DNA from: Artemisia argyi
Lineage: Eukaryota > Streptophyta > Magnoliopsida > Asterales > Asteraceae
Assembly: GCA_030686995.1 (NCBI GenBank)
Contig: CM060680.1
Span: 195,659,322-195,723,321, forward strand
Reading direction: 5' to 3'
DNA length: 64,000 nt
In this document: positions 20,641-31,294 of the stretch, piece after piece
Position numbering within the stretch: the first letter of the stretch is position 1
Layout of the letters: every line of letters starts with the position of its first letter
The notes under the pieces: model-generated
The model's input: only the letters and a program-made list of their open reading frames with translations
What the model was told of the DNA's origin: nothing
The model's database searches: none
Made by a program: the position numbers and the translations under genes

Positions 20641-21501
20641 GAAAATATCCGATTCTTCTACAACATAAGAAGTTGTACCCAAAATTGCAACTGAAGTTGC
20701 ACCAGAAGCTGTACCAAAAGCTACTACCAGTGCTGTCACAATTACAAAGATTGAAAAGAATGTTACGTTTTACATTCCATAATCAAAAGAAAAAGAGACT
20801 CGAATGAAGTCGGAAAAAGAGAATAAACGATCGACATTGGGATTGACTGACTTCGCAGGTAGAAGGAATCAAGAAAATACAAGTGAAGTTGTTAACGCGT
20901 ATTACTCACTTGCACTAATGGGGTTAGCTTATGGAGATACACATTTAGTTGTGTTTTTGGGAGTGTTTTGGGCGAATAAACGAGTCAGTGGGTTGTGGTT
21001 TGCTTAATCCGAATGGAAAAAATGTAGAACATGAATTCAAGTGCTGCCATTGTTACCAATCGGGCTTGAAAACAAGTTGAAAGAGAGAACACAAATGTTT
21101 AGGAAACATCTCAAAATGTGGGATCCCGAAATCAAGAACTTTTTTTTTTTTTCTTTTTTTTAAGACAACACCTTGAGGACAAGGTGGTTTTTGAAGGAGT
21201 GAGGAGTGTTACGCCCATAGTTAGGATATGTGTCATAGTTTATTAAGTGTTAGGATAAGTCTTCGTCTTCTCTTCTTAAGGAGTTCACATCACGCTTGAA
21301 GGGATGTTACTATAGATACCATCTACACGGGTCGTATCAACGTGAAACTTGGTCATTCCACTGCGCCACGTCTCACGCTATTGATAACATTGGATGTGAT
21401 ATTGCACCGAACAACAATTCCTTATAATCGTATAAGTAATAACTAAAAACCTTCACATATGATTCTTTATATTTTATGATCGGAAAAAAAATAATAATAA
21501 T

Positions 21502-21542
<41 letters not shown>

Positions 21543-21595
21543 TGGAATTTAGTTGTACTAAGTTTGTTAAAATATTTAGTTGCCCATAGCTTCTA

Positions 21596-21849
21596 CTACC
21601 TCCGTCCCATAATTATTGTCCACGTTTGACTTTTGAAGTCTTTATTTTGCCACTTTGACCTTAAATATTTTAATTTATGTTATATAATACTTGATAAAAA
21701 TTATAAGAATGAAAATACATTTAAAACTCAATCCGTTTATATATTTTGCATCAAGTAATATATATCACAAAGAAAAATATTTACGGTCAAAGTTGAAAGA
21801 TAAAGACTAAAAAAGTCAAATGTGGACAATAATTATGGGACGGAGGGAG
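21596..21849. mobile_element. Stowaway (Tc1/mariner) MITE
   Basis: Inverted ends CTACCTCCGTCCCATAATT / CTCCCTCCGTCCCATAATT are flanked by the TA dinucleotide (21594-21595 and 21850-21851). This is the canonical Stowaway structure, 254 bp. Its right TA abuts the stop codon of caleosin A, so the transcribed 3' untranslated region of that gene must run into the MITE. Confidence 0.93.
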
Positions 21850-21851
21850 TA

Positions 21852-23163
21852 CTATGTATGCTTCTTTTTTGCCGAATTAGTCCTTTGCTCTGCAAGTTTT
21901 TCAAACAAGCTTCCATCGTAAACCGCTTTGATGGTATCCTTCTCTAACACGCCTTTATTATCTTTGGCAATGTGATGCAAAAACTTCCATTCGACAAGGC
22001 CTCCGATCCTACATAACGTCTTACAAGTTTATATATTAGTATTCTGCCAAGACATGATGACTAAAATGTTAGAGCTATATGTTCTCACCATCCTTTGTAA
22101 TCTTTAGGTTCTCGATTTCCTTTAACAAATTCATTGAGTTCATCTGTAGTCAAGGCATCCGAACTTGTGTGTGCATGCTTGTGGAATATTTCCTCAAACT
22201 TGGAATGAACAAGCCTTAGACACGAAATGTAAATTGGATCTTTAGATTGGATTACGATCGACATGAATAAATAAGAATATAGCTGATACCTTCCATGAGT
22301 GTCGTAAACGCCAGAATCACTACCATGCTTGGCCAAATGTATGTTTTCCAAGTAAATGGGGAATAATAGATTAGGAAACTTCTTCCCCTAGTTCAAACAA
22401 AACCACAAGATCATAGTTATTTTAGTTCGTTGTTACACAAATTCAAATGGACTATATCTCTTCATGAGCTTTTATTATATGTCCATACAATAGGTTTTAT
22501 CATAGCAACAGCTGAGGTCCACTTATCCCTTTCAGATCACTTAGGCAGGGCGAGTCAGAAGGTTTAAACTTGAGACCTCTTGTAAGATCGAGCATTGGGA
22601 TGCCTAACCACTAGGCCGTCTCGTGTTGGTTTAATCTTATAACATACTAAGATAGAAATACCTTGACTCATTGCAGAATCGTTGTACACTTTATTTAAGT
22701 ATGACACTTAATTACATTAAGCCACACAGAAGAGGCTGGAAGATTTTTATCAAGTCAAATGTATATATGTTTGTCATTTCTATAGACAAACTAGTCATAT
22801 TTATCAAAATTTTAGAAGCTGATTAATTTTATTTTTCTAATGAATTGTATATATCATGTATGCCGATACTTACAGGGCGTGTTTTGCCACTAAGACTGAC
22901 ATTGATGAAGATGGCCGCAACCAAGGATAACAAAATACCACTCCCAATCGCTCTAAAACCTAAAATGAAACAGAAAAGAAAGATACCAAGTTGAAGAAAC
23001 TAATAATTTGAAAACAAAGTAATTATTACATAGGGTTTGAAAGAAATTAATAGAACCAACCTTGATAAGTCTCCCAAGGGTAAATTACACCATCTTTATT
23101 ACGATCAAAGAACGCAACATGTTTCTGCAACACGTTTTGATCACTTTCGATATTTGGATTCAT
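21852..23163 (-). CDS. Caleosin/peroxygenase gene A (5 exons, 189 aa)
   Basis: Caleosins are haem- and Ca2+-binding proteins of lipid droplets or membranes that oxygenate unsaturated fatty acids using hydroperoxides. Exons on the minus strand: 23163-23061, 22959-22874, 22387-22290, 22214-22089, 22008-21852. All introns are GT-AG and the sum is 570 nt. The EF-hand loop is residues 20-31 ([12 protein letters not shown]). The two haem-ligand histidines of the family are present: H15 just before the EF-hand and H84 in AKHGSD. A hydrophobic stretch (about residues 38-60) follows the EF-hand. The long proline knot of seed caleosins is shortened to a [17 protein letters not shown] motif, as in short L-type enzymes often named probable peroxygenase. 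Unlike B and C it lacks the tiny first exon: its ATG lies in the second-exon equivalent. A TATA box lies 121 bp upstream. A SINE sits in the intron before exon 3. The stop is followed after 2 bp by a Stowaway MITE. Confidence 0.92.
22505..22632 (-). mobile_element. tRNA-derived SINE in an intron of caleosin A
   Basis: On the minus strand, an A-box-like CGGCCTAGTGGTTAGGCATC and, 40 bp on, a B-box-like AGGTCTCAAGTTTAAACC are in SINE order and spacing. It lies in the intron between 22388 and 22873, in the same orientation as the gene. Ends are approximate. Confidence 0.65.
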
Positions 23164-23726
23164 TTCTTAACATCACCCAAAGTTTTAACTCGAATCAAAC
23201 TATAAACACACACAAAACTGATGTGTGCAAGATAAAAGTCGTGTGAAGGCAGGTAGAGAATACAAAGAGAAAGGTGTTGATGATTTTATAATTAATTATA
23301 AGAGACATTTATCTTTAACGGCTCATAAAAATGACGTGGGGTATATTGGTAGCAGCTTTAATTCGAGTAACAACATATATATCTCTTGCTCGATTTTACA
23401 AGTACTAGTTCTGGCATCGAGTAAAAAGAATACGCGATTTCAAATCTCTTATTCATCAAAGTTAATATTGATTTATTAGGATCGCCAAGCAAGGCGCGCA
23501 CACTCAATAGCAACGACCGAAAGAATTGTGAATACAATTACATCATATCATATTTGCAATATTGCATACATATATACAATACCTATAACCTATTTAATAA
23601 ATATACACACGCATTCCACACATTTTTTTCTTCTGAAGACATCAGCACTCCTTAAAATCCAATCAAGTAACACTTTCATCAGCTGCTTTCGTTATTAGAT
23701 CTGCAACAACAATGAGAAAATAAATA
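23164..23726. other. Spacer between caleosin A (5' side) and B (3' side)
   Basis: 23164-23290 is the 5' leader and promoter of A. From about 23490 the sequence matches 40820 onward, the 3' flank of caleosin C, marking the start of the B/C duplication unit. No other gene seen. Confidence 0.6.
23284..23290 (-). promoter_or_regulatory. Probable TATA box of caleosin A
   Basis: TATAAAA on the minus strand, 121 bp upstream of the start codon. TATA boxes are similarly placed in the two paralogues (108-114 and 127-133 bp). Confidence 0.55.
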
Positions 23727-23734
23727 GATATAAT

Positions 23735-24015
23735 GAGGGCCAGAACTAAAAATGATCGGGTGCACAAATTTTTTAAACTTTAGTCTACGGAAAAAATAAC
23801 AACAAAGTACGATTTTTCAGTTAAAATAATTGAGTTTAGTGAAAAATTAAGTTCATATTTTACTTATTTAAGGACTAATAACTAAGCAATAACTTAAAAC
23901 ACAATGCATTGTGACCAGATGCATTTCAGAAAATCCGGTGTATTTTACGAAAATTAACACTACAAAGCAAAATTTATCGAGGTCCCATGACACCGACCCC
24001 CTAGTTCCGGCCCTT
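23735..24015. mobile_element. hAT-like MITE in the 3' flank of caleosin B
   Basis: Ends GAGGGCCAGAACTA and TAGTTCCGGCCCTT with a perfect 8-bp TSD, GATATAAT (23727-23734 and 24016-24023). The paralogous site beside caleosin C (about 41125-41140, CTATATAATAACCC) lacks the insert, so it is an empty site. The insertion postdates the B/C duplication. Confidence 0.88.
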
Positions 24016-24031
24016 GATATAATAACCCAAA

Positions 24032-24673
24032 TCATTTCACGTGGTATAGTAGTTCATAAACATATGTTAAAACCCATGATGTTAAAGGAATATGTATCAT
24101 GCATAGAGCATACATGTGTTTCTTCTTAGATAAATTATTCTTTTCCTCAAGTTTTACGAACAAGCTTCCATCATATACGCCTCTAATGGTTTCCTTCTGC
24201 AATAATCCGTCTTTGTCCTTGCCAAGGCTATACAATATCTTCCATTCTATAATGGCTGCGAGCCTATATAATATGTTACAAATTCATATAACATATTCAA
24301 TAAACAAAATGATCGATGATTTAAAATGCTAGAGTTGTGTTTTTTTACTTTCCAATGTTGCCCGTATTGGGTTCGCGGTTTCCTTTGATAAGTTCATTTA
24401 CTTCGTCTTTTGTCAAGTAGTTTGGATTCGTATGTGCATACTTGCTGAATATCTCCTCAAACTTGGAAGGAACAAACCTTAAACATGAAATGTAAGTGTC
24501 TTAAGTGACTTCTAATCAATGTGAGATGAGAGTGAATATATATATACAAAGAGATACCTTCCACTAGTGTCGTAGGTGTCAGTGTCGCTACCATGCTTAC
24601 CCAAGGTTATGTTTTGGATCTCGATTGGTAAGAGCAGATTAGGAAACCTCTTTCCCTGTTAGACCGTACAGAA

Positions 24674-24733
<60 letters not shown>

Positions 24734-25388
24734 CTTGCCAATTTAATTAATACATTTTAGGGTTTTAGCTATTGTTTTAAACATTACTTGAACTAAGATT
24801 GCTTAATTATCCCATAATCGACCTAATTATGTGTTAAGAAATAATAGTAGCTAGGTAGACAAATTGCTTGTTTGAGTATGACATATAAATAAATTAACCA
24901 TACAAATTATGAAACACCCTAAAACATGTACATAAATATTTTTATATATCAAGTACATACCGGACGGGTCGAGCCACTAAGAGTGAGGTTGATTAAGAAT
25001 GCACTACCTACGGATAAGAGAAAACTACCTCCAACTGCTCGCATTCCTATTATACATTTTCAAGACACGCATGCATGACAAGTTTTAGAATCAGTTACCT
25101 TATTCATTAGTAGTTCATAGATATGATTAAAAGATTTATAAGTAAATTAAACCATTAACCTTGGTAAGTTTCCCAAGGGTAAACAACACCATCATTGTTA
25201 CGATCAAAGAAGGCTGCATGTAATCGCATCACATTTTGGTCATTGTCGATTGCTGCATTCATATAATCATATTGTTTATATATCATAAACGAGCTATTAA
25301 TATCTAAATTTAACAAAAAGTACGAAAACGAATGTAAATTAAGATCAATAACCATTTATATACCTTCAATCCCGGATTTTGCAGCCAT
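24032..25388 (-). CDS. Caleosin/peroxygenase gene B (6 exons, 220 aa, extended C-terminus)
   Basis: Exons on the minus strand: 25388-25364 (25 nt), 25252-25160, 25046-24961, 24655-24558, 24477-24349, 24263-24032; GT-AG introns, total 663 nt. The protein starts [16 protein letters not shown]. The EF-hand loop is residues 25-36 ([12 protein letters not shown]), and the haem histidines are H20 and H89 (GKHGSD). The role is as for gene A: Ca2+-dependent, haem-based fatty-acid peroxygenase at lipid surfaces. The C-terminus is unusual. Gene C ends KKKQM then TAA. In B that codon reads TAT, and translation continues for 26 more, rather hydrophobic residues ([13 protein letters not shown]... to HVK). 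The new stop lies 9 bp before the TSD of a hAT-like MITE. It is the closest paralogue of C. An AAT microsatellite occupies the intron before exon 4. Confidence 0.92.
24678..24732. repeat. (AAT)n microsatellite
   Basis: About 18 perfect AAT/ATA units in an intron of caleosin B. It is absent from the matching intron of C, so it should be length-variable. Confidence 0.95.
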
Positions 25389-26397
25389 TTATCAACAGTT
25401 TGCTTAACTATAAACGGGTGACGAGGATAGGTATTACGTTGTTAAGAGAATGATATATGAAGGAAAATGAATAATCGAAAGAGAATGATGGAGGGTTTTA
25501 TAATGGGGTTCAATAAAGAGACATGAATATGAGTTCGACACTTCTTTCTCAAATGTTACGATATTTATGCAAGTATTGCTGTTCCATTAAGGCTGATTAA
25601 ATAATTATACCTAAAATATATAAATGAAAGTTATCATTTCCTTGTCAAGTATATAACGTTTATTACTATGTACAACTTAATAATACTTGAAAAAGAGGTG
25701 TCTGGATGTCGAATGTTAATAAAGATCAAAACTCCCATTTTTCTAACACGCCAACCCAAACTTTTAATGTTATATATAAAGAAATGATGGATTTATAAAA
25801 TAATACTGCCTTATCTATAGTCTTCCTTCTGTTGCTACCATTCACTTAAAACGTAAACCGTTTCTTGATCACCACCTTCTTTTTTACACATCTATATACC
25901 GCATATTATCTCACATGCATGTCTTTCAAAGTAGACTTGATCGAACCAAACTAACAGGTGCGTACACGCTATTGTAATCATATGTTTCTGATTGTTGGTA
26001 CGTGGCTTCACGTTCTTTCCTTTATTTAGCAATCAACTTAAATGAACTTTAAGGCATTGATAGCAGCAGACATTTAAAGGTAGGTCGATGATTGAGAGTA
26101 AAGTCAATATGATAAGAATTTCATGAATATTTATTTGATTTTGTCAACTTAGTTAGATAAAAACAACATTTATAGATTTAAGGCAAGGTTTTAGGAACAC
26201 CATGTTGTATCTAATATAGACTATATCACCAACTTGTGTAATTGTTGAATTCTGTGGGAATGTGGTCCAAGATGGTATTAATTAAAGATTAGTAACATTT
26301 GTTGGCCCGAGCATAATCTAATTGTTGGCCTTTAAGAAGTTCGGTTTTAGAGACTTATATTTGGCCCAAGTAGAAAAGAAAGTAGCACAAAGTCCTT
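25389..26397. other. 5' flank of caleosin B, shared with C
   Basis: Promoter and upstream DNA that match 42502-44290 upstream of C. Near 25765 the C copy carries an extra insertion of about 0.77 kb. No other gene is present. Confidence 0.75.
25496..25502 (-). promoter_or_regulatory. Probable TATA box of caleosin B
   Basis: TATAAAA on the minus strand inside CCATTATAAAACCCTCC, 108-114 bp upstream of the ATG. The same block is conserved upstream of caleosin C. Confidence 0.65.
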
Positions 26398-26537
26398 TAG
26401 GAATTAGGGGTGTGCATTGTTCAGGTAATAATCGGATAAACCAAAATCAAAATCGAACCGAAATTCTCAAAATCAAACCGAATCAAACTAAAAATTCGAT
26501 TTTCGGTTTGAATATGATTTTTGTTATCTGAACCAAA

Positions 26538-26606
<69 letters not shown>

Positions 26607-26695
26607 TTTTTTTATATATTTATTTCTATCTTATATAAAAAACACTTTTTATTTTTGAAATAATTTTTATTTGTCAAAAATCTATATAATTAAAG

Positions 26696-26770
<75 letters not shown>

Positions 26771-26956
26771 ACGTAATTCGAGTTATTCGGGTCAACCCGA
26801 AAACTGAACCGAATTCAAATTCGGTTTTTGGTTCGGCTCGATTGAATTATAGTTCAGTTAGGTTCGGTTTTTGGTTTGACCCTGAAATTTTTTTTAATCA
26901 AACTAACGGAACCAAATAAACCGAACAACTTGATAACCGAACCAATGAACACCCTT
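26398..26956. mobile_element. MULE-type MITE with two internal TA microsatellites
   Basis: Flanked by AAAGTCCTT (26389-26397) and AAAGTGCTT (26957-26965), a 9-bp duplication with one mismatch. The paralogous locus upstream of caleosin C (about 44275-44290, CACAAAGTGCTTAAAATC) is uninterrupted, which proves insertion. Ends are AGGGGTGTGCATTG and the reverse complement AAGGGTGTTCATTGG; the interior is rich in AACCGAA/TTCGGTT words. TA tracts lie at about 26542-26605 and 26699-26766. Frames encoding Tyr-Ile repeats are artefacts of these tracts. Confidence 0.87.
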
Positions 26957-26999
26957 AAAGTGCTTACATCTTGCATGTCTAAGTTCCGAAGCCCATGTT

Positions 27000-27002
<3 letters not shown>

Positions 27003-27091
<89 letters not shown>
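27003..27091. repeat. (TA)n microsatellite
   Basis: About 44 TA units. It lies at the outer edge of the B duplication unit; the equivalent edge of the C unit also has a long TA tract (44324-44434). An ATT tract follows at 27164-27203. Confidence 0.95.
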
Positions 27092-27095
<4 letters not shown>

Positions 27096-27164
27096 GCAAG
27101 GGCATTTCCAAATCTTCAATGTTGGCTCTAAAGCAACTTTTTCTATCAATTTAAAGCTTTAAAG

Positions 27165-27203
<39 letters not shown>

Positions 27204-27314
27204 TTGTTTTGGTTAAAAGGGTTTATCCCAGTAAAAAATATTAATCACAAAGAAATAATTCAATATAATGGTATGTGGCTGAAGTATCACATAAACCTTC
27301 AGCAAACGCTTGAA

Positions 27315-27550
27315 CAACCACTAAGTCGTTGGTAACATGCCACTCAATGAACTAAATAATACAAAATACATAAACAATAACACCAATAAGGAAAAATCAC
27401 CTAAAGGAACATAAATCCCCAAACCTATCCAGCAACCACTAAGTCGTTGGTAACATGCCACTCAATGAACTAAATAATACAAAATACATAAACAATAACA
27501 CCAATAAGGAAAAATCACCTAAAGGAACATAAATCCCCAAACCTATCCAG
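27315..27550. repeat. Perfect 118-bp tandem duplication
   Basis: 27315-27432 is repeated at 27433-27550 with no difference seen (starts CAACCACTAAGTCGTTGG, ends CCTATCCAG). Recent, and located just outside the 3' end of the LINE relic. Confidence 0.93.
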
Positions 27551-27552
27551 CA

Positions 27553-28730
27553 ACACTGCACCAGGAGTATAGTAAGCCAAAAGGGATTGCCTCTTTAAAA
27601 AACCTTCCTAGGAAAAAACCTAGTGGAAAAACTCTGTAAAAGGAAAAAAGCGTACAACTCTCAATTGGCAATTCCACTCTAAGGATATAATCGAACATAA
27701 GTGCACTTCCTGACACCACCAAATCATCAAACGACCAAAGCTTCGCATAGTAGACAGACATCATCACTGATTGGACCTGATAAGGGAATTAGGTAACTTC
27801 CAACGATGCAAGAACACCTCCACACTGCTCGACTTCTTGAATTTGCACGAGAGAAGCTTGAGACGAACAATAGACTTGATCACTTCAATAATTTGATCCG
27901 CAGATCGATCACTTTCTCTTTTTGAAAAGTCTATTATTCCGTTCCTGCCATATAAAGTAACAAGAAGCCGCGAACACAAGCTTTATAATAATAACTCTAG
28001 CAGATCTTTTCTTTAACACGGGCTTAAGAAAATCCACAATTGAGCTCAGAGAAGAGGGAATGTTGCCCACGCCCATAAAATACTTCATGTGCGTCCAAAC
28101 CTGAAACGAAAAAACACTTTCAAAGAAAAGATAGTTATGAAAGTCCAGTTGACTCTCGCATAGAGGACACTGCATCAGCTTTAAGTAGTATTGCTACTAA
28201 CATCCCATTGCCTCAGCAATTCCTGGGTCTTCAGCTTTCGATTAATAACCAACCAAAGATGAATCGCATGACAGGGGATCTTTTGAAGAAACCACACCAA
28301 ATCGTACCAATCAAGATCAGTACCTCTAGGTCGAATACAATCCCAAATAGTAGCAACTGAGAACCCATGATCAATATCATTATAGTCTTTCCACACTAAC
28401 TGTTCCATAGTATTAGAAGTGAGGCTCGGAACAACGATCGTATTTTTTTTTTTTTTTTTGAAAGGCGGAACCACGATCGTATTAAGGGCCAGATATTTCA
28501 AAAACCAAGTATTCAGCCACAACCAAACACCATTACCAACAATATCACTAACCTTAGAATGCATATCAAAGTTCGCACTATGAATATCTCGAGGAGTAAT
28601 AATCCGGGCAAGAGGACTCAATGAGCACCACCGATCAAACCAAGCAGAAACAACATTACCAACCCCAAGATGATACAATATGAAAGGGTGAATTAACGAG
28701 CGAACCTGAAGAATCTTCCTCCATCCCTAA
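27553..28730 (-). pseudogene. L1-type LINE, 3' portion of ORF2 (zf-RVT region)
   Basis: On the minus strand the sequence reads as the C-terminal part of plant L1-type LINE ORF2, downstream of reverse transcriptase. Visible blocks are WFDRWCSLSPLARIITPRDI, then WFLQKIPCHAIHLWLVINRK, then the zinc-binding MQCPLCESQLDFHNYLFFES, then YFIWQERNNRLF and VRLKLLSCKFKKS. The frame is broken several times (near 28440, 28180 and 27910). A 40-bp duplication containing an A-run disrupts 28430-28480. The 5' part with endonuclease and reverse transcriptase is missing. Such elements supply the machinery for retrocopies like the one at 32443-32760. Confidence 0.85.
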
Positions 28731-30535
28731 GACATGCACACAAATGATCACTCTTGTTCTTCTTTTTTTGTTTTTTTAAACTTCTTTATAATCGTAGAAA
28801 AGTTTTCTTTATTAAGTACTTTTATTAATATTAAGAAAGACTTTACACCTCTTCAAACATAACTTATCATTTCGGCGGTTAATTACGTACAGAGATAACA
28901 TTCTATTGAAGCTAAAGTAATGTATAGTTAAATTAAGTTGGGTTAATCATTTTTTGAAATATAAGTTTTCGTAGCACATCATTAGAAACTACACAAATAC
29001 TTGCACAAAGCGACTGTTATAGCAGCAAATAATTATACTTGTGAACATATGTTTTGGGGTGACTTTTGATGCAACTTATGAATTTAATATGTAGTCATTG
29101 TGAGGAAAAAAAAAAGTTTATGGTCGTTAAATGAAAAATTATAAAAGTTTAAAAATTAAACAATATTTAAAATATTTATTTAGTATAGTAGTGGATGTTA
29201 TTATCATTTTTAGTCAAGGGTATTTCAATAATTGAAAAGATTTTTTAAGTTTTCAAGATTAAAGACTAAGGAAAATGGTATAAATACTTTATAGATAGTG
29301 TAGGTAATGTTTGAAAGAAAACATTGTTGAAGATAGTTTCTAAAAATGGAGAAATAGAGAAATCATGAGATATTGCGGTTTAATTAAGCTAAAGACGTGA
29401 AGTTAATAATGTGTAACACTCAAATGTGATTTGAAAAGAAATTCGTATCTACACATTCAACAACAAATTGCGATTTGAAAAGGACAATACGTTTAGTAGT
29501 CTCACCGTATCACAATCTAATGCAACTCTCTAAGTTAAAGATTGATAAACATTTTGCATGGCGGATGATCCTCATATCATATTTCTTGAGTTCACATAAG
29601 TTAGAACATAGACATATTTTCTTGTAAGCTCATGAGTTAAGGTATTCGCTAGATAATTAGAGTGATAGAGAAACTCACAAGTACATTTTTACAAGCAATA
29701 TTACAAAGATGCAAATTAACAAGATTTTTTCTATAGAAACTTAAGCTTAATCTCTACACACTGCAATCTTGGGATCGCTCCATAAAAATGTAGTTGAACT
29801 GGGTCATGCAGAAAACGTTGACAAAAAAGATAATGCCTCCTAGGATAATCATAAATAATTTAATTGTAATACAAAAAATCTGTAGATAGATGCACGATAT
29901 CATAAGTATAGAAATGAAAGGATGATTTATAAGAACACACCGAACAAATTTGGTTAAAATATAATTATTAATTGTAGAGACCCGTACGTGTAATATCATA
30001 GTTACAAAATACTAAACACCACTAAATTCTTTTATGCCGTATATTAAACTAAAATTTTAAAATAAATCAAATTCATGTGTAAACCTTGTGTTTGCACGAA
30101 ACTTATAACTAACAATTTAATGAATGCTAACTATGGATTCTTGGTTATGATTAAGAATATTTTTCCTTAATCACGTTTAAATAATTTATCTCGCATAAAA
30201 AGTCATATAAATCGTTGTTGTCATCATATATTTTCTATAATCATATCGAGCAAGCTCACTACTTATATAATCTTTTAAGGAACGTGTAAAATTTAAACGA
30301 AATAAACATATTTGTAGACATGTCAATCATTTCTTGTAATCATGTTCCATAGTCATTGGCGCGTAGTTGCATCATGAATGTTGTACTCACTTTGGTACAA
30401 CTCAGTTAGCGCAATGGAACAGAAAATGGTTGCTAATTGTTGGAGATGAGAGCAAAGACCAAGATGACCCATTAGGTTATCTGCCAGTTCTTCATATCAA
30501 AAGCAATTTTTCTTTTAACGGCGAGTTACTACAGT
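28731..30535. other. 1.8 kb of AT-rich DNA, nothing recognised
   Basis: No frame has a recognisable domain; the 81-codon minus-strand frame at 29754-29999 is unsupported. No bounded repeat was found. Confidence 0.45.
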
Positions 30536-30539
30536 ACTG

Positions 30540-30795
30540 AATTAGCTATTCGATTCTATAGTACTTACCCAGAAAGTAGTCCCTGCCAACCTCGAATAAT
30601 AATTAGTGATTCAATTCCACAGTACATACCCAGAAGGTAGTCCTGGCCGGCCTCGAATCGACGCATCTATGGGCAGAACCCCATAGACTCCACCTTGTAG
30701 GAAAACCCCCATGGAGAGACTCGAACTTGAGACCTCTTACATGTGATAACAAGCTACCCAAGGTCACCCCTGGTGGCCAACTGAGATAGCCGGTT
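30540..30795 (-). mobile_element. tRNA-derived SINE with an internal duplication
   Basis: Minus strand: A-box-like CTATCTCAGTTGGCCACC, then B-box-like GGTCTCAAGTTCGAGTCTC, the order and spacing of a tRNA-related SINE head. The 3' body holds a diverged duplication of about 60 bp (the TACCCAGAAnGTAGTCC block at about 30568 and 30627). Limits are approximate. Confidence 0.65.
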
Positions 30796-30907
30796 GGTTC
30801 ATATCAAAAGTAATTAACAGCTTAGTTCATGTAAAGATTGTATCACTGTGTTATATTCTATGCAATTTCATATACACTTCATATTTTACATTCAATGGTA
30901 CAATACA

Positions 30908-31179
30908 TCAGCCCTCTGTACTGTCAATTCTATAGAAATTGGTTAATGTTTTTCCGTCAAGCTCTTTAGTGAAAAACATTCTCATGTATCCAGAATACGT
31001 AAACTCCTTGTAAACCGCGGGTTTCTCAGCAGATATAAGCTTTGGGAATGGTCCGTATAGTTTCTCACGTATGCTTGGATTGAGAAATACAGTAATTGAG
31101 ACACGTGCAACTTCTTCAGGGTTTGCCAATACTCTATGCTCCACACTTTTGTATTCACCGTTTGACATCATATGCAAAA
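30908..31179 (-). pseudogene. 2-oxoglutarate/Fe(II) dioxygenase, isolated last exon
   Basis: A splice acceptor (TATCCAG ending at 31180) precedes a frame that reads as the final exon of a plant 2-oxoglutarate-dependent dioxygenase of the ACC-oxidase-homologue type. SNGEYKSVEHRVLAN contains the third iron-ligand His, and ARVSITVFLNPS contains the R-x-S that binds 2-oxoglutarate. IREKLYGPFPKLISAEKP follows, and the protein ends shortly after LTNFYRI. The exons with the HxD iron ligands and the substrate pocket are absent from the upstream kilobases, so this is a truncated relic or an exon carried in by a rearrangement. The preserved frame suggests it is not very old. Confidence 0.8.
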
Positions 31180-31294
31180 CTGGATATACTAATATAAAAA
31201 TATTATTTTGACTAATAATAATGATTCCCATGAGAGAATCATAAATATCAAAAGTGGCAAAATCGCAAAATTCATGAAGAATTTCGTAAATCAA

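Larger units (their letters stand above)
19862..21339 (+). mobile_element. Internally deleted Ty3/gypsy LTR retrotransposon
   Basis: The 5' LTR is 19862-20093 (TGTTACACCC...GTATCA). The 3' LTR is 21207-21339, beginning TGTTACGCCC and ending GTATCA, and is shortened by an internal deletion. Flanks GCGTG and ACGTG match at 4 of 5 positions and probably represent the original TSD. TTGGTGCTTTCATTGAGAG directly after the 5' LTR is in the primer-binding position, and a purine-rich GAAGGAGTGAGGAG tract precedes the 3' LTR. The interior keeps only gag-like debris; protease, reverse transcriptase and integrase are gone. Confidence 0.85.
19496..21390. mobile_element. MULE-type element with GGCGTGGCG-type ends, hosting an LTR element
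   Basis: A perfect 10-bp direct repeat, TGGATGTGAT, flanks it (19486-19495 and 21391-21400). Its ends (TAGGGTTTTAAAAGGTGCG and the reverse complement ATGTTATCAATAGCGTGAG) match the two ends of the 8665-9120 element. Most of the present length is a Ty3/gypsy insertion (19862-21339) close to its right end; without it the element is about 420 bp. Confidence 0.82.

Noticed and set aside
26671..27154. Tyr-Ile repeat proteins (also at 48308-48712)
   Set aside because: Translations of TA microsatellites.
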